A stretch of 57,144 bases of DNA from Ventosimonas gracilis (GTDB taxonomy: Bacteria; Pseudomonadota; Gammaproteobacteria; Pseudomonadales; Pseudomonadaceae): contig NZ_LSZO01000059.1 in the NCBI RefSeq assembly GCF_001580025.1, positions 1 to 57,144 of the forward strand, in the 5' to 3' direction. How positions within the stretch are numbered: the first letter of the stretch is position 1; each line of letters begins with the position of its first letter. The notes beneath the pieces are model-generated. The model was not told the origin of the DNA. It made no database searches and worked only from the letters and a program-made list of their open reading frames with translations. Below, one piece after another: positions 36,358-45,314 of the stretch. A program made the position numbers and the translations under genes.

Positions 36358-37416
36358 TTACTGCCCTTTTAACAACCATTCACTGAACTTTTCATCCAAC
36401 ATTGCGCCGTAATCCGCCCAAAAATCGGTATGGATATGAAGCCCTACTTGGGTATGCGTGGCCGGCAAAAAGGGCAGCAGGTCAGGCGCGGCAAGCAGGC
36501 TGGATGAGCGGCGCGGCGAGCTATAGCCAATATCGGCCATACCGGACAGCGGCGCAGTCGAGGTGGCAAAGGCAATAAATTGCAACGCCGCCTCGCGCCG
36601 TGGCGAGCCTTTGGGGATGGCGAAACGGTCAAAGCCGTAAACATTGCCGTCCCAGACAATCACAAAGGGTTTGCCGTCTTGTTTGATCGCGTTGTAAATG
36701 CGCCCATTGACCGCCTGCACCATCACCGCGCCGCCGTCGTTTAAAAGCTGCGGCGATTGCGACCAGGATTCAAACCAGACAATGTGCTCGCGGATGCTAT
36801 CGAGTTTGGCAAACACGCGGGCAAGCCCCTGCTCGGTTGCCAGCACTTGATAAACCTTATCGCGCGGCACGCCATCAGCAAGCAGCGCCCACTCCAGCAA
36901 GGTCGTGGCGCGGCGCTGGAAGGCGCGTTTACCAGGGATTTTTTGTACGTCAAACAGGTCGGCCAGCGTTTTTGGCACGACCTTGCCGATAGTGTCCCGG
37001 TTATAGGCAAATACGGTTGAGCCAAGAATGGTCGGTACGCCGCAGGGCGCAAGGCTGCCCTCAATAAAGTCCGCCGTGGCCTGTGTACCATCCGGCGCGC
37101 TCGACAGTTGCTCGGGGTCGATAATTTCCAGCAAGCCTTCCGAACAGGCGCGTTCGAGGTCAGCCTCTTCAATGGTGACAACATCCCACATCACTTTTCC
37201 TGCCGTAACCTGCGCCTTGATTTCGGCGAGGCCGCCGCTATAAGCACCAGGCAGCACTTTATGGCCGCTTTGTTGTGCAAACGGCGTCGCCATATGCCGC
37301 TGGATCACATCGCCATAAGCGCCGCCAAAGGTCACCAAGTTAATGCTTTCTTGCGCCGCCAGTGGACCGCTGCTTATCAGTAAAGCCGCGGCCAAGCTGA
37401 AAAAGGGATTTTTCAT
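36358..37416 (-). CDS. Periplasmic substrate-binding protein, polyamine (PotD/PotF) type
   Basis: 352 residues with a signal peptide ending about GPLAAQ. The ATG at 37416 has AGGAG 8 bases upstream. NLVTFGGAYGDVIQRHMATPFAQ and KVMWDVVTIEEADLERACSEGLLE follow the pattern of family-1 binding proteins for putrescine, spermidine or related aminated acids. No permease or ATPase gene is near, so it either serves a transporter encoded elsewhere or is an orphan. Adjacency to gabD-gabT (125-base gap) suggests a GABA or polyamine substrate, by inference. The open frame runs much further upstream, antisense to clpB, but that is not coding. Confidence 0.88.
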   Translation of the reverse strand: MKNPFFSLAAALLISSGPLAAQESINLVTFGGAYGDVIQRHMATPFAQQSGHKVLPGAYSGGLAEIKAQVTAGKVMWDVVTIEEADLERACSEGLLEIIDPEQLSSAPDGTQATADFIEGSLAPCGVPTILGSTVFAYNRDTIGKVVPKTLADLFDVQKIPGKRAFQRRATTLLEWALLADGVPRDKVYQVLATEQGLARVFAKLDSIREHIVWFESWSQSPQLLNDGGAVMVQAVNGRIYNAIKQDGKPFVIVWDGNVYGFDRFAIPKGSPRREAALQFIAFATSTAPLSGMADIGYSSPRRSSSLLAAPDLLPFLPATHTQVGLHIHTDFWADYGAMLDEKFSEWLLKGQ

Positions 37417-37498
37417 AAGGGGTCTCCTTGGATTTGTTATGCCCGCCGCCATTGAAGCACAGTCAAACCAATAGTGCCGATTTGTCGCAAAACTCGCC

Positions 37499-37527
37499 CT
37501 TGAAGCCGCTGCAAATACCCACCATTT
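37499..37527 (+). promoter_or_regulatory. Predicted sigma-32 (heat-shock) promoter for clpB
   Basis: CTTGAA (37499-37504), 13 bases, then CCCACCATTT (37518-37527), close to the CTTGAA-N13/14-CCCCATnT consensus. It lies about 45 bases upstream of the clpB ATG, where a heat-shock gene of this kind would be expected to have it. Confidence 0.6.
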
Positions 37528-37572
37528 ATCAGAGAAATTTCCACTACTTTTCTGAAATTTGAGGAAAACGCC

Positions 37573-40137
37573 ATGCGCACAGACCGTTTGACCAGCAAAT
37601 TGCAACTTGCGCTTGCCGATGCGCAGTCCCTCGCCATTGGCCGCGACCATAGCGCCATTGACCCGCTGCACCTGATGCAGGCGCTGCTGAATCAGCAAGG
37701 CAGCTCGATCAAGCCGCTGCTGTCGCAAGTCGGCTTTGACCTTGGCGCACTGCAAAAAGCGCTGGATAACGCACTCGATGGCTTGGGCAAACTGCAACAT
37801 CCCACCGGCGATATGAACCCGTCGCAGGACTTGCTGCGCCTGCTGAATCAGGCCGACCGTCTCGCGCAAAAGCAAGGGGATCAATTTATTTCCAGCGAGT
37901 GGGTGCTACTCGCCGCGTTAGATGAGAGCACTCGTCTCGGCAAACTATTGCTTTCGCAAGGCGTGACAAAAAAAGCGCTGGAAAACGCCATCAACCATCT
38001 GCGCGGTGGGCAAAGCGTTAATGACCCGAATGCCGAAGACGCGCGTAAAGCGCTGGACAACTACTGTACAGACGTGACCCGCCGCGCCGAGGAAGGCAAG
38101 CTCGACCCGGTGATTGGCCGCGACGATGAAATCCGCCGCACCATTCAAGTACTGCAACGGCGCACCAAAAACAATCCGGTATTGATTGGCGAACCCGGTG
38201 TCGGCAAAACCGCGATTGTCGAAGGACTGGCGCAACGCATAGTCAACGGCGAAGTGCCGGACGGTTTAAAGGACAAACGCCTGCTCTCGCTCGATATGGG
38301 CGCGTTGATTGCCGGAGCCAAATTTCGCGGCGAGTTTGAAGAACGCTTAAAAGCCGTGCTGGCCGAACTCGCCAAACAAGAAGGCCGGGTGATTTTGTTT
38401 ATCGACGAAATTCATACCGTGGTCGGTGCAGGCAAGGCCGAAGGTTCGATGGACGCGGGCAATATGCTCAAACCCGCGCTCGCCCGCGGCGAGCTGCACT
38501 GCGTCGGCGCCACCACGCTGGACGAATACCGCAAATACATTGAAAAAGACGCAGCCCTTGAACGGCGCTTTCAAAAAGTGCTGGTGGATGAACCGGACGA
38601 ATCGGCCACCATCGCCATTTTGCGCGGCCTGAAAGAGCGCTACGAAGTGCACCACGGCGTCTCCATCAGCGACAGCGCCTTAATTGCCGCCGCCCACTTA
38701 AGCCAACGCTATATCAGCGACCGCCAGTTGCCGGATAAAGCCATCGATTTAATCGACGAAGCGGCCAGCCGTATCCGCATGGAAATTGACTCCAAGCCAG
38801 AAGCGCTGGATAAGCTTGAGCGCCGTTTAATCCAACTGAAAATCGAGCGTGAAGCGCTGAAAAAAGAGCAGGACGAAGCGGCCAAACAGCGCCTTGCCAA
38901 ACTGGTCGAAGACATCGACAAGCTGGAGCAGGACTACGCCGATCTGGAAGAAATCTGGAAGGCCGAAAAAGCCGGAGTGCAGTCCACCGCGCAAATCCAG
39001 CAGCAAATCGAGCAAGCGCGCGCCGAGCTGGACGCGGCGCGGCGCAAGTCCGACCTCGCGCGCATGGCCGAGCTGCAATACGGCGTGATCCCCGATTTGG
39101 AGCGCCGCCTTGCCAGCGGAGAAAGCGCAGGGCAGGCGCCGGGTCAACTACTGCGCAATAAAGTCAGCGAAGAAGAAATCGCCGAAGTGGTCTCCAAATG
39201 GACCGGCATTCCGGTTGCCAAAATGCTCGAAGGCGAACGCGACAAACTACTGAAAATGGAGCAATTATTGCACCTGCGAGTGATTGGGCAAAATGAAGCC
39301 GTCACCGCCGTTGCTAACGCCGTGCGCCGCTCGCGGGCAGGTCTTGCTGACCCGAATCGCCCGAGTGGCTCCTTCTTGTTTTTAGGGCCAACCGGCGTCG
39401 GCAAAACCGAACTGTGCAAAGCGCTGGCTGAGTTTTTGTTCGACAGCGAAGACGCGCTGGTGCGTATCGATATGTCCGAGTTTATGGAAAAACACGCCGT
39501 CGCCCGCTTGATTGGCGCACCGCCCGGCTATGTCGGTTATGAAGAAGGCGGCTATTTGACCGAAGCGGTACGGCGCAAGCCTTATTCCGTCGTCTTGCTG
39601 GATGAGGTCGAAAAAGCCCACGCGGACGTATTTAACATCCTGCTGCAAGTGCTCGAAGACGGCCGCCTGACCGACAGCCACGGGCGCACCGTGGATTTTC
39701 GCAACACAGTGGCGGTGATGACCTCCAACCTGGGTGCAGTGCGCATTCAGGAACTCGCAGGCGACAAAGAGGCGCAGCGCGCGGCGGCGCTGGATGCCCT
39801 ATCGGCGCACTTTAGGCCGGAATTTATCAACCGTATTGATGAGTTGGTGGTGTTTGAACCCTTGGCTTGGGAGCAGATTGCCGGCATCGCCCGCATCCAG
39901 CTTGATCGCCTCTGCAAACGTTTAGCCGAACGTGATTTAACCTTGGAATGCTCCACCGAAGTGCTGGATAAACTAGTCCTCGCCGGCTACGACCCCATCT
40001 ACGGCGCAAGACCGCTTAAACGCGCCATCCAGCGCGATTTGGAAAACCCACTGGCAGAGCAAATCCTCGCCGGAAAATTCCAAACAGGCAGCACCATTAA
40101 GGCAACAGTGAAAGACGGGGATATTCTCTTTGCCTAA
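37573..40137 (+). CDS. clpB: ATP-dependent disaggregase ClpB
   Basis: 854 residues, forming a hexameric AAA+ chaperone that works with DnaK to dissolve protein aggregates. N domain 1-145; first ATPase with Walker [10 protein letters not shown] and Walker B LFIDEIHT; coiled-coil middle domain about 405-525 rich in Glu, Lys and Gln; second ATPase with [10 protein letters not shown] and [11 protein letters not shown] and the sensor GGTATT-like [11 protein letters not shown]. No ClpP-binding IGF loop, as expected of ClpB. GAGGA precedes the ATG. Likely heat-inducible. Confidence 0.98.
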   Translation: MRTDRLTSKLQLALADAQSLAIGRDHSAIDPLHLMQALLNQQGSSIKPLLSQVGFDLGALQKALDNALDGLGKLQHPTGDMNPSQDLLRLLNQADRLAQKQGDQFISSEWVLLAALDESTRLGKLLLSQGVTKKALENAINHLRGGQSVNDPNAEDARKALDNYCTDVTRRAEEGKLDPVIGRDDEIRRTIQVLQRRTKNNPVLIGEPGVGKTAIVEGLAQRIVNGEVPDGLKDKRLLSLDMGALIAGAKFRGEFEERLKAVLAELAKQEGRVILFIDEIHTVVGAGKAEGSMDAGNMLKPALARGELHCVGATTLDEYRKYIEKDAALERRFQKVLVDEPDESATIAILRGLKERYEVHHGVSISDSALIAAAHLSQRYISDRQLPDKAIDLIDEAASRIRMEIDSKPEALDKLERRLIQLKIEREALKKEQDEAAKQRLAKLVEDIDKLEQDYADLEEIWKAEKAGVQSTAQIQQQIEQARAELDAARRKSDLARMAELQYGVIPDLERRLASGESAGQAPGQLLRNKVSEEEIAEVVSKWTGIPVAKMLEGERDKLLKMEQLLHLRVIGQNEAVTAVANAVRRSRAGLADPNRPSGSFLFLGPTGVGKTELCKALAEFLFDSEDALVRIDMSEFMEKHAVARLIGAPPGYVGYEEGGYLTEAVRRKPYSVVLLDEVEKAHADVFNILLQVLEDGRLTDSHGRTVDFRNTVAVMTSNLGAVRIQELAGDKEAQRAAALDALSAHFRPEFINRIDELVVFEPLAWEQIAGIARIQLDRLCKRLAERDLTLECSTEVLDKLVLAGYDPIYGARPLKRAIQRDLENPLAEQILAGKFQTGSTIKATVKDGDILFA

Positions 40138-40144
40138 AACACCG

Positions 40145-40247
40145 CAGCAGCCCGCAGGGCGGGGCAGATTTGTGCGCCGCGGCGTGACTCGCTTATTGCT
40201 GCAAATCTGGCTTCGCCTTCGCCACGTTTGAAACGGGAACAAAGCCT
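40145..40247. repeat. MITE-like repeat, family 1, copy C (degenerate, short)
   Basis: AGCCCGCAGGGCGGGGCAGA, TTTGTGCGCC and the right end CGTTTGAAACGGGAACAAAG then CCT match copies A and B with several changes, and the middle of the element is deleted. It lies between clpB and the fumarase gene. Confidence 0.65.
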
Positions 40248-40328
40248 AGTTAATTAGCCGCTTAAATGCCACACTTAATCTGACCGGCTTCTGTTTTTCC
40301 GTTCTCCAAGAGGTATAAAAGTTTAGAC

Positions 40329-41855
40329 ATGACCGTTATTCGCCAAGAAGACCTGATAGAGAGCGTTAAGGATGCGCTGCAATTTATCTCCTACTACCAT
40401 CCGCTCGATTTTATCGAAGCCATGCACGAGGCTTGGCAGCGCGAACAGTCGCAAGCCGCCAAGGACGCCATGACGCAAATTCTGGTCAACTCGCGCCTGT
40501 GCGCCACCGGCCACCGCCCGATTTGCCAGGACACCGGCATCGTCACCGTATTTTTGCGAGTGGGCATGAATGTGCGCTTCGCTGATGCCAGCATGAGCCT
40601 TGAAGATATGGTCAACGAAGGCGTGCGCCGCGCTTGGCTGTTGCCGGATAACCCGCTGCGCGCCTCCATCCTCGCAGACCCGGCAGGCAAGCGCAGCAAT
40701 ACCAAAGACAACACGCCCGCCGTTATCCACTGCCGCTTGGTGCCCGGCGATACGCTCGATGTGCGCATTGCCGCCAAAGGCGGCGGTTCGGAGAATAAAT
40801 CCAAGCTCGCCATGCTCAATCCATCGGATTCCATCGTCGATTGGGTACTTAATACCGTGCCGCAAATGGGTGCGGGCTGGTGTCCACCCGGCATGCTGGG
40901 TATCGGCATTGGCGGCACGGCAGAAAAAGCCGCGCTGATGGCCAAAGAAGTGCTGATGGACCCTATCGATATTCACCAGTTGCAAGCACGCGGCGCACAA
41001 AACCGCACGGAAGAACTGCGTCTGGAACTGTTCGACAAAGTCAATCAACTCGGCATTGGTGCGCAGGGTTTAGGCGGCTTAACCACGGTTTTGGACGTCA
41101 AAATCATGGACTACCCGACCCACGCCGCGTCCCTGCCGATTTGCATGATTCCCAACTGCGCCGCCACCCGCCACGCGCATTTTGTGCTGGACGGCAGCGG
41201 CGCGGCGCAATTAACCCCGCCGCCACTTTCCGCCTACCCGCAAATCGTCTGGGAAGTCGGCCCCGGCGCAAGGCGGGTCAATCTCGATACCATCACCCGT
41301 GAACAGGTGCAATCCTTCAAACCCGGCGAAACCCTGCTGTTATCCGGCAAACTGCTCACCGGCCGCGACGCGGCGCACAAACGCCTGGTCGATTTACTGA
41401 ATAAAGGCGAGCCGCTACCGGTGGATTTAAACGGACGCTTTATCTACTACGTAGGCCCGGTCGACCCGGTCGAAGGCGAAGTAGTAGGCCCGGCAGGTCC
41501 TACAACCGCCACACGCATGGACAAATTCACCCGCCAAATCCTGGAAAGCACCGGCCTTTTGGGCATGATTGGCAAATCCGAACGCGGCCCTGCAGCGATT
41601 GAAGCGATTAAGGACCATAAAGCCGTCTACCTGATGGCCGTCGGCGGCGCGGCTTACTTGGTCGCCAAAGCCATTAAACAATCGCGCGTGCTCGCCTTTG
41701 CTGAACTCGGCATGGAAGCGATTTACGAGTTTGAAGTTAAAGATATGCCGGTTACCGTTGCCGTCGATAGCTTAGGCACTTCGGTACACAACACCGGGCC
41801 TGCGATTTGGCGGCAGAAAATCCAGGAAAACCTGGCGCATGAAATCACGGTTTAA
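40329..41855 (+). CDS. fumA: Class I fumarate hydratase (4Fe-4S)
   Basis: Reversible hydration of fumarate to L-malate in the TCA cycle. 508 residues, single-chain class I enzyme. Cluster cysteines are in ICQDTG, PICMIPNC and, in the N-terminal half, the segment is followed by GGGSENKSKL; the C-terminal beta domain has GRDAAHKRL, YYVGPVDP and GPTTATRMD. A class I enzyme is oxygen-sensitive through its cluster. The ribosome-binding site AAGAGG is unusually far (about 15 bases) from the ATG. Confidence 0.96.
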   Translation: MTVIRQEDLIESVKDALQFISYYHPLDFIEAMHEAWQREQSQAAKDAMTQILVNSRLCATGHRPICQDTGIVTVFLRVGMNVRFADASMSLEDMVNEGVRRAWLLPDNPLRASILADPAGKRSNTKDNTPAVIHCRLVPGDTLDVRIAAKGGGSENKSKLAMLNPSDSIVDWVLNTVPQMGAGWCPPGMLGIGIGGTAEKAALMAKEVLMDPIDIHQLQARGAQNRTEELRLELFDKVNQLGIGAQGLGGLTTVLDVKIMDYPTHAASLPICMIPNCAATRHAHFVLDGSGAAQLTPPPLSAYPQIVWEVGPGARRVNLDTITREQVQSFKPGETLLLSGKLLTGRDAAHKRLVDLLNKGEPLPVDLNGRFIYYVGPVDPVEGEVVGPAGPTTATRMDKFTRQILESTGLLGMIGKSERGPAAIEAIKDHKAVYLMAVGGAAYLVAKAIKQSRVLAFAELGMEAIYEFEVKDMPVTVAVDSLGTSVHNTGPAIWRQKIQENLAHEITV

Positions 41856-41959
41856 ATCGCCACCCAACAGGACGAACATAGAGCAGTGGTATTTTTACCA
41901 GCACAACAAAGCCCTCTTTAACTTATTTATAGTGGTTGGCCATCTATAAAGTCGGCCAA

Positions 41960-42061
41960 TCAAGGAATTAAAGCCGGTACGCCTTGCGCCATAAGCAAAC
42001 GTACCGCTTTTTTATCGAAAGAAGCAAAGATGATATGGTCACTACTCACTATTATTTTCAT
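41960..42061 (-). pseudogene. Remnant of a PIN-domain (VapC-like) toxin
   Basis: A 33-codon frame that opens MKIIVSSD and continues HIIFASFDKKAVRLLMAQGV to a stop at 41960. The first residues resemble a PIN-domain start and the rest its C-terminal strand and helix, with the catalytic middle gone. The ATG follows the antitoxin remnant's stop codon by one base, the spacing of a toxin-antitoxin operon. Family call by eye only. Confidence 0.5.
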
Positions 42062-42062
42062 T

Positions 42063-42283
42063 TTAATTAATACCACCCATACCACTTTCAACATACCCCT
42101 GAATAATAGCTTGCTGTATTTCTTCGTCCGCCAAGTGGATGTCCGTTTTTAGGCGGCCAGCAAGGCTTATAATATCCACTTTATTTTTTCTGCCGCCTCA
42201 CCAGCTTTAACCTTAATAGGCTCCATCAATTGCTTACTAAAGGTTAATTGCCCTTTATCGGTTAATCTTATCCTGGTTGCCAT
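42063..42283 (-). pseudogene. Remnant of an AbrB/MazE-type antitoxin
   Basis: Opens MATRIRLTDKGQLTFSKQLM, a swapped-hairpin AbrB-fold antitoxin start, then VKAGE. After KIK the frame hits TAA at about 42167; restoring one A in the poly-A stretch near 42185 would continue it as DIISLAGRLKTDIHLADEEI, QQAIIQGYVESG, to a stop at 42063, the typical antitoxin tail. Pairs with the toxin fragment just downstream. The wider gap 41856-42421 holds nothing else I can identify. Confidence 0.6.
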
Positions 42284-42421
42284 TATCGCTATTAACTCAA
42301 CAAGTAAGTCTCATACTGCATGGCCTTTATTTCTTTGGCAGTCATTGGTTAAAGCCTTGCCATCTGAGCCGGTCAATCTCTGTGCTATACTCGCCGCCGT
42401 TTTTTGTCTGTGGAGCCTTGC

Positions 42422-42835
42422 ATGCCCGCCCAATTGTTGGAATTTGTCTTGAACCATCCGCTGCTTTGCGGGGCGTTTACGGCGTTGTTGTTGCTGCTGA
42501 TTGTCACTGAATCAAGGCGCGGCGGTAAGAGTTTGAGCAGCCGCGAGTTGACCGCGCTGGTTAACTCAGAACAAGGCGTGGTGCTGGATGTAAGACCCGA
42601 TAAGGACTTTGCCGCCGGGCATATTACCGGCTCGGTGAATATCCCCTATGCCGCGCTGGCCGGGCGTATTGGCGAGCTTGAGAAATACAAGGGCAAAACG
42701 CTGATTGTGGTCGACGCCGCCGGGCAACACGCCGGTAGCGCCTGCCGCACGCTGCATCAGGCCGAGCATAAGGCGAGTAGACTAGCAGGCGGGATTGGCG
42801 GTTGGCGGGCCGACAGCCTGCCCGTTGTTCGCTAG
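42422..42835 (+). CDS. Membrane-anchored rhodanese-like protein lacking the catalytic Cys
   Basis: 137 residues: one N-terminal membrane helix (LLCGAFTALLLLLIVT) and a rhodanese fold with VVLDVRPDKDFAAGHITGSVNIPYA. The active-site loop reads VVDAAGQHAGSAC; the position that normally holds the nucleophilic Cys is Asp, so sulfur transfer is unlikely. The ATG at 42422 has GGAG upstream. Order rhodanese-grxC-secB is conserved in gammaproteobacteria (YibN group). Role unknown. Confidence 0.88.
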   Translation: MPAQLLEFVLNHPLLCGAFTALLLLLIVTESRRGGKSLSSRELTALVNSEQGVVLDVRPDKDFAAGHITGSVNIPYAALAGRIGELEKYKGKTLIVVDAAGQHAGSACRTLHQAEHKASRLAGGIGGWRADSLPVVR

Positions 42836-42844
42836 GAAAAAACC

Positions 42845-43102
42845 ATGCCTCAACAGGTGCTGATTTATTCCAGCGATTTTTGCCCGTACTGCATCCGCGC
42901 CAAAGCCTTGCTCACGCAAAAACATCTGGCCTTTGATGAAATTCGCGTGGACGGCAAGCCCGAATTACGTGCGCAGATGATGCAAAAATCAGGCAAGCGC
43001 ACTGTGCCGCAAATTTGGATTGGCGAGCAGCATATTGGCGGTTGTGATGATTTATATGCTTTAGAACGCAGCGGCCAATTGGATAGGCTATTGACCGACT
43101 GA
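42845..43102 (+). CDS. grxC: Glutaredoxin 3
   Basis: 85 residues, a small cytoplasmic thiol-disulfide oxidoreductase using glutathione. Active site CPYC within [12 protein letters not shown], the cis-Pro site [19 protein letters not shown] and the GSH-binding DDL end are all present. Nine bases after the rhodanese-like gene, and 32 before secB, forming one transcription unit. Confidence 0.97.
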   Translation: MPQQVLIYSSDFCPYCIRAKALLTQKHLAFDEIRVDGKPELRAQMMQKSGKRTVPQIWIGEQHIGGCDDLYALERSGQLDRLLTD

Positions 43103-43134
43103 TTGACTTTTTATCCCCCAAGGAAATAACCAAA

Positions 43135-43608
43135 ATGACCGACAACAGCAACGGCGCCAATGCGCAAAACAATGAAACACAGTTTGCCGTACAGCGCATT
43201 TATATTAAGGATTTATCCTTTGAATCGCCCAAAGCGCCGCAAATTTTCCAACATAAATGGGAACCGGCGGTTGAGCTTTCCTTAAATACCAAACAAACCG
43301 AATTGGGTGATGATTTTCATGAAGTCATATTAAGCCTTTCGGTTACCGTTAAAACCGGCGAAGAAGTGGCTTTTATTGCCGAAGTGCAACAAGCCGGTAT
43401 TTTCCTGATTAAAGGTTTGGATAATGCCGCCATGCACCATACATTGGCGGCATTTTGCCCGAATATTTTATTCCCCTATGCGCGCGAGGCGTTGGATAAC
43501 CTGGTTATTCGCGGTTCGTTCCCGGCGTTAATGCTCGCGCCAGTTAATTTTGATGCGCTCTATGCACAGGAAATGCAGCGCCGCCAACAGGAACAAGCCG
43601 CCAATTAG
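43135..43608 (+). CDS. secB: Protein-export chaperone SecB
   Basis: 157 residues. Keeps precursor proteins unfolded and hands them to Sec[20 protein letters not shown] is the SecB N-terminal signature; [21 protein letters not shown] and [16 protein letters not shown] complete the family pattern. Acidic and soluble, tetrameric in relatives. SecB presence supports a proteobacterial identity. Its stop overlaps the convergent SMR gene by four bases. Confidence 0.98.
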   Translation: MTDNSNGANAQNNETQFAVQRIYIKDLSFESPKAPQIFQHKWEPAVELSLNTKQTELGDDFHEVILSLSVTVKTGEEVAFIAEVQQAGIFLIKGLDNAAMHHTLAAFCPNILFPYAREALDNLVIRGSFPALMLAPVNFDALYAQEMQRRQQEQAAN

Positions 43609-43949
43609 TGGCTGACTTTGGAAAACAGGTTGATCACCACTACCCCGCCGATAATCATCGACATGCCGATAATGCCGGCGGGGTCGAGTTTTTGGTTATA
43701 GATAAACAGCGCAACAATGCTGACCAAGACAATGCCAAGCCCTGACCAGATGGCATAAACAATCCCTACCGGCAGGCTGCGCATCACTAATATCAGCATC
43801 CAAAAGGAAATCCCGTAGCCTGCCACGGCAAGCGAAAGCGGCAAGGGCGTAGCTAATCCCTTAATGGCTTTAAGTGAACTGGTGGCGATCACTTCGGCAA
43901 CAATCGCAATGGTCAGGTAGAGATAGGGGCTCATTGATGCTATGTCCAT
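43605..43949 (-). CDS. Small multidrug resistance (SMR) transporter, EmrE/QacE type
   Basis: 114 residues with four membrane helices. The essential Glu is in [14 protein letters not shown], followed by [27 protein letters not shown], here given as [18 protein letters not shown], and a last helix [14 protein letters not shown]. The pattern is of the EmrE drug-exporter branch, not the guanidinium exporter Gdx. It exchanges protons for cationic drugs. CAGG lies 7 bases ahead of the chosen ATG; an internal Met six codons in has no site. Confidence 0.9.
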   Translation of the reverse strand: MDIASMSPYLYLTIAIVAEVIATSSLKAIKGLATPLPLSLAVAGYGISFWMLILVMRSLPVGIVYAIWSGLGIVLVSIVALFIYNQKLDPAGIIGMSMIIGGVVVINLFSKVSH

Positions 43950-44036
43950 AAAATACCTGCGCCATTGTAGAGACTCCCTTGTATTAGAGCCAAACCTTGT
44001 GATGTCCTTACCCCCTACCCCTCTCAGCCCTTAGTC

Positions 44037-45314
44037 ATGCTTGTGCGTTATTTGTACAACCTGCTGCTGCACTTGGCGCTGCCATTGATTGCCTTAAGGC
44101 TGCTCTTTCGTGCTTTGCGTGCGGCCGATTATGCCAAGCGTGTGCCTGAACGCTTTGCCTTGTGTCTGCCCAAAACCCAGCCCGACGGTATTTGGCTGCA
44201 TGCGGTTTCCTTGGGCGAAAGCATCGCCGCCGCACCTTTGGTTCAGACTTTGCTTGAGCGTTATCCGCATCTGCCGATTACCCTAACCTGCATGACGCCG
44301 ACCGGTTCCGCGCGGATTCGCGCCCTGTTTGGCGAGCGCGTGCAGCATTGTTATCTGCCTTATGACCTGCCTTGGGCGGCGCGCCGTTTTATCGGCAGAC
44401 TACGGCCAAGGCTTGCCATTTTGATGGAAACCGAACTCTGGCCTAACCATATCCACCAATGCGCTCGTCTGAATATCCCGGTTGTGCTCGCCAATGGGCG
44501 ATTGTCCGAGCGTTCAGCACGCGGTTATGCACGCTTTGCTCGCCTAACCCGCCCTATGCTCAGCGAACTCAGTTGGCTTGCCGTACAGAGCCAGGTTGAG
44601 GCCGAGCGCTTTGTGGCGCTGGGCGCCTTGCCTGAGCGGGTAGACGTGACCGGCTCGATCAAGTTTGATGTCCGCCCGCCCGAAGGTATCGCCGAACGCG
44701 CACAAGCACTGCGCGGCGACTGGCAAGCACAAAACCGTCCGCTATGGATTGCCGCCAGCACCCATGCGGGCGAGGATGAAATCGCACTCGCCGCGCATAA
44801 AACACTGCTGCAAAAGCGTCCCGATGCCTTGCTGATTTTGGTGCCGCGCCACCCCGAACGCTTTGCCAGCGTTCATGCGCTTTGCCAGCAACAAGGCTTT
44901 AGCGTAAAACGCCGCGGAGCAGGCGAGCCGGTGGACGAAAGCACCCAACTGCTGCTGGGCGATACGCTGGGCGAGCTGCTATTTCTCTACGCACTGGCGG
45001 ATTTGGCGTTAGTCGGCGGCTCATTGGTGCCTCGCGGCGGACATAATCTGCTGGAACCTGCCGCGCTCGGCAAGCCGCTGCTATCAGGCGTTTACCTGTT
45101 TAATTTTGCCGACATTGCCGCGCAGCTTAAGCAAGCGGGCGCGTTGCAATACGTCACTGATGCCGAAACCTTAGCCGCAGCGCTCGCCACTTTATGGGAT
45201 AACCCAAAGCAGGCGCAGCAGATGCGAGAAGCCGCACAATCCGTACTCATAGCCAATCAAGGTGCACTCAATCGCCTGCTCGATGGGCTGCACTCACTTT
45301 TGAAGGAACCCTGA
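44037..45314 (+). CDS. waaA: 3-deoxy-D-manno-octulosonic acid (Kdo) transferase
   Basis: 425 residues. Adds Kdo to lipid A precursor at the inner membrane's cytoplasmic face, an essential LPS step. N-terminal membrane anchor about residues 5-20, GIWLHAVSLGESIAAAPLVQ, TCMTPTGSARI, LMETELWPN, and in the C-terminal GT-B half GTPLGELL-like LGDTLGELLFLYALADLALVGGS and GGHNLLEPAALGKP. Normal length. The final base of its stop is the first base of the prlC ATG. Confidence 0.96.
   Translation: MLVRYLYNLLLHLALPLIALRLLFRALRAADYAKRVPERFALCLPKTQPDGIWLHAVSLGESIAAAPLVQTLLERYPHLPITLTCMTPTGSARIRALFGERVQHCYLPYDLPWAARRFIGRLRPRLAILMETELWPNHIHQCARLNIPVVLANGRLSERSARGYARFARLTRPMLSELSWLAVQSQVEAERFVALGALPERVDVTGSIKFDVRPPEGIAERAQALRGDWQAQNRPLWIAASTHAGEDEIALAAHKTLLQKRPDALLILVPRHPERFASVHALCQQQGFSVKRRGAGEPVDESTQLLLGDTLGELLFLYALADLALVGGSLVPRGGHNLLEPAALGKPLLSGVYLFNFADIAAQLKQAGALQYVTDAETLAAALATLWDNPKQAQQMREAAQSVLIANQGALNRLLDGLHSLLKEP

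Noticed and set aside
36358-37884. A 508-codon start for the polyamine-type binding protein
   Set aside because: The extra upstream part lies opposite clpB; the signal peptide and ribosome-binding site fix the start at 37416.
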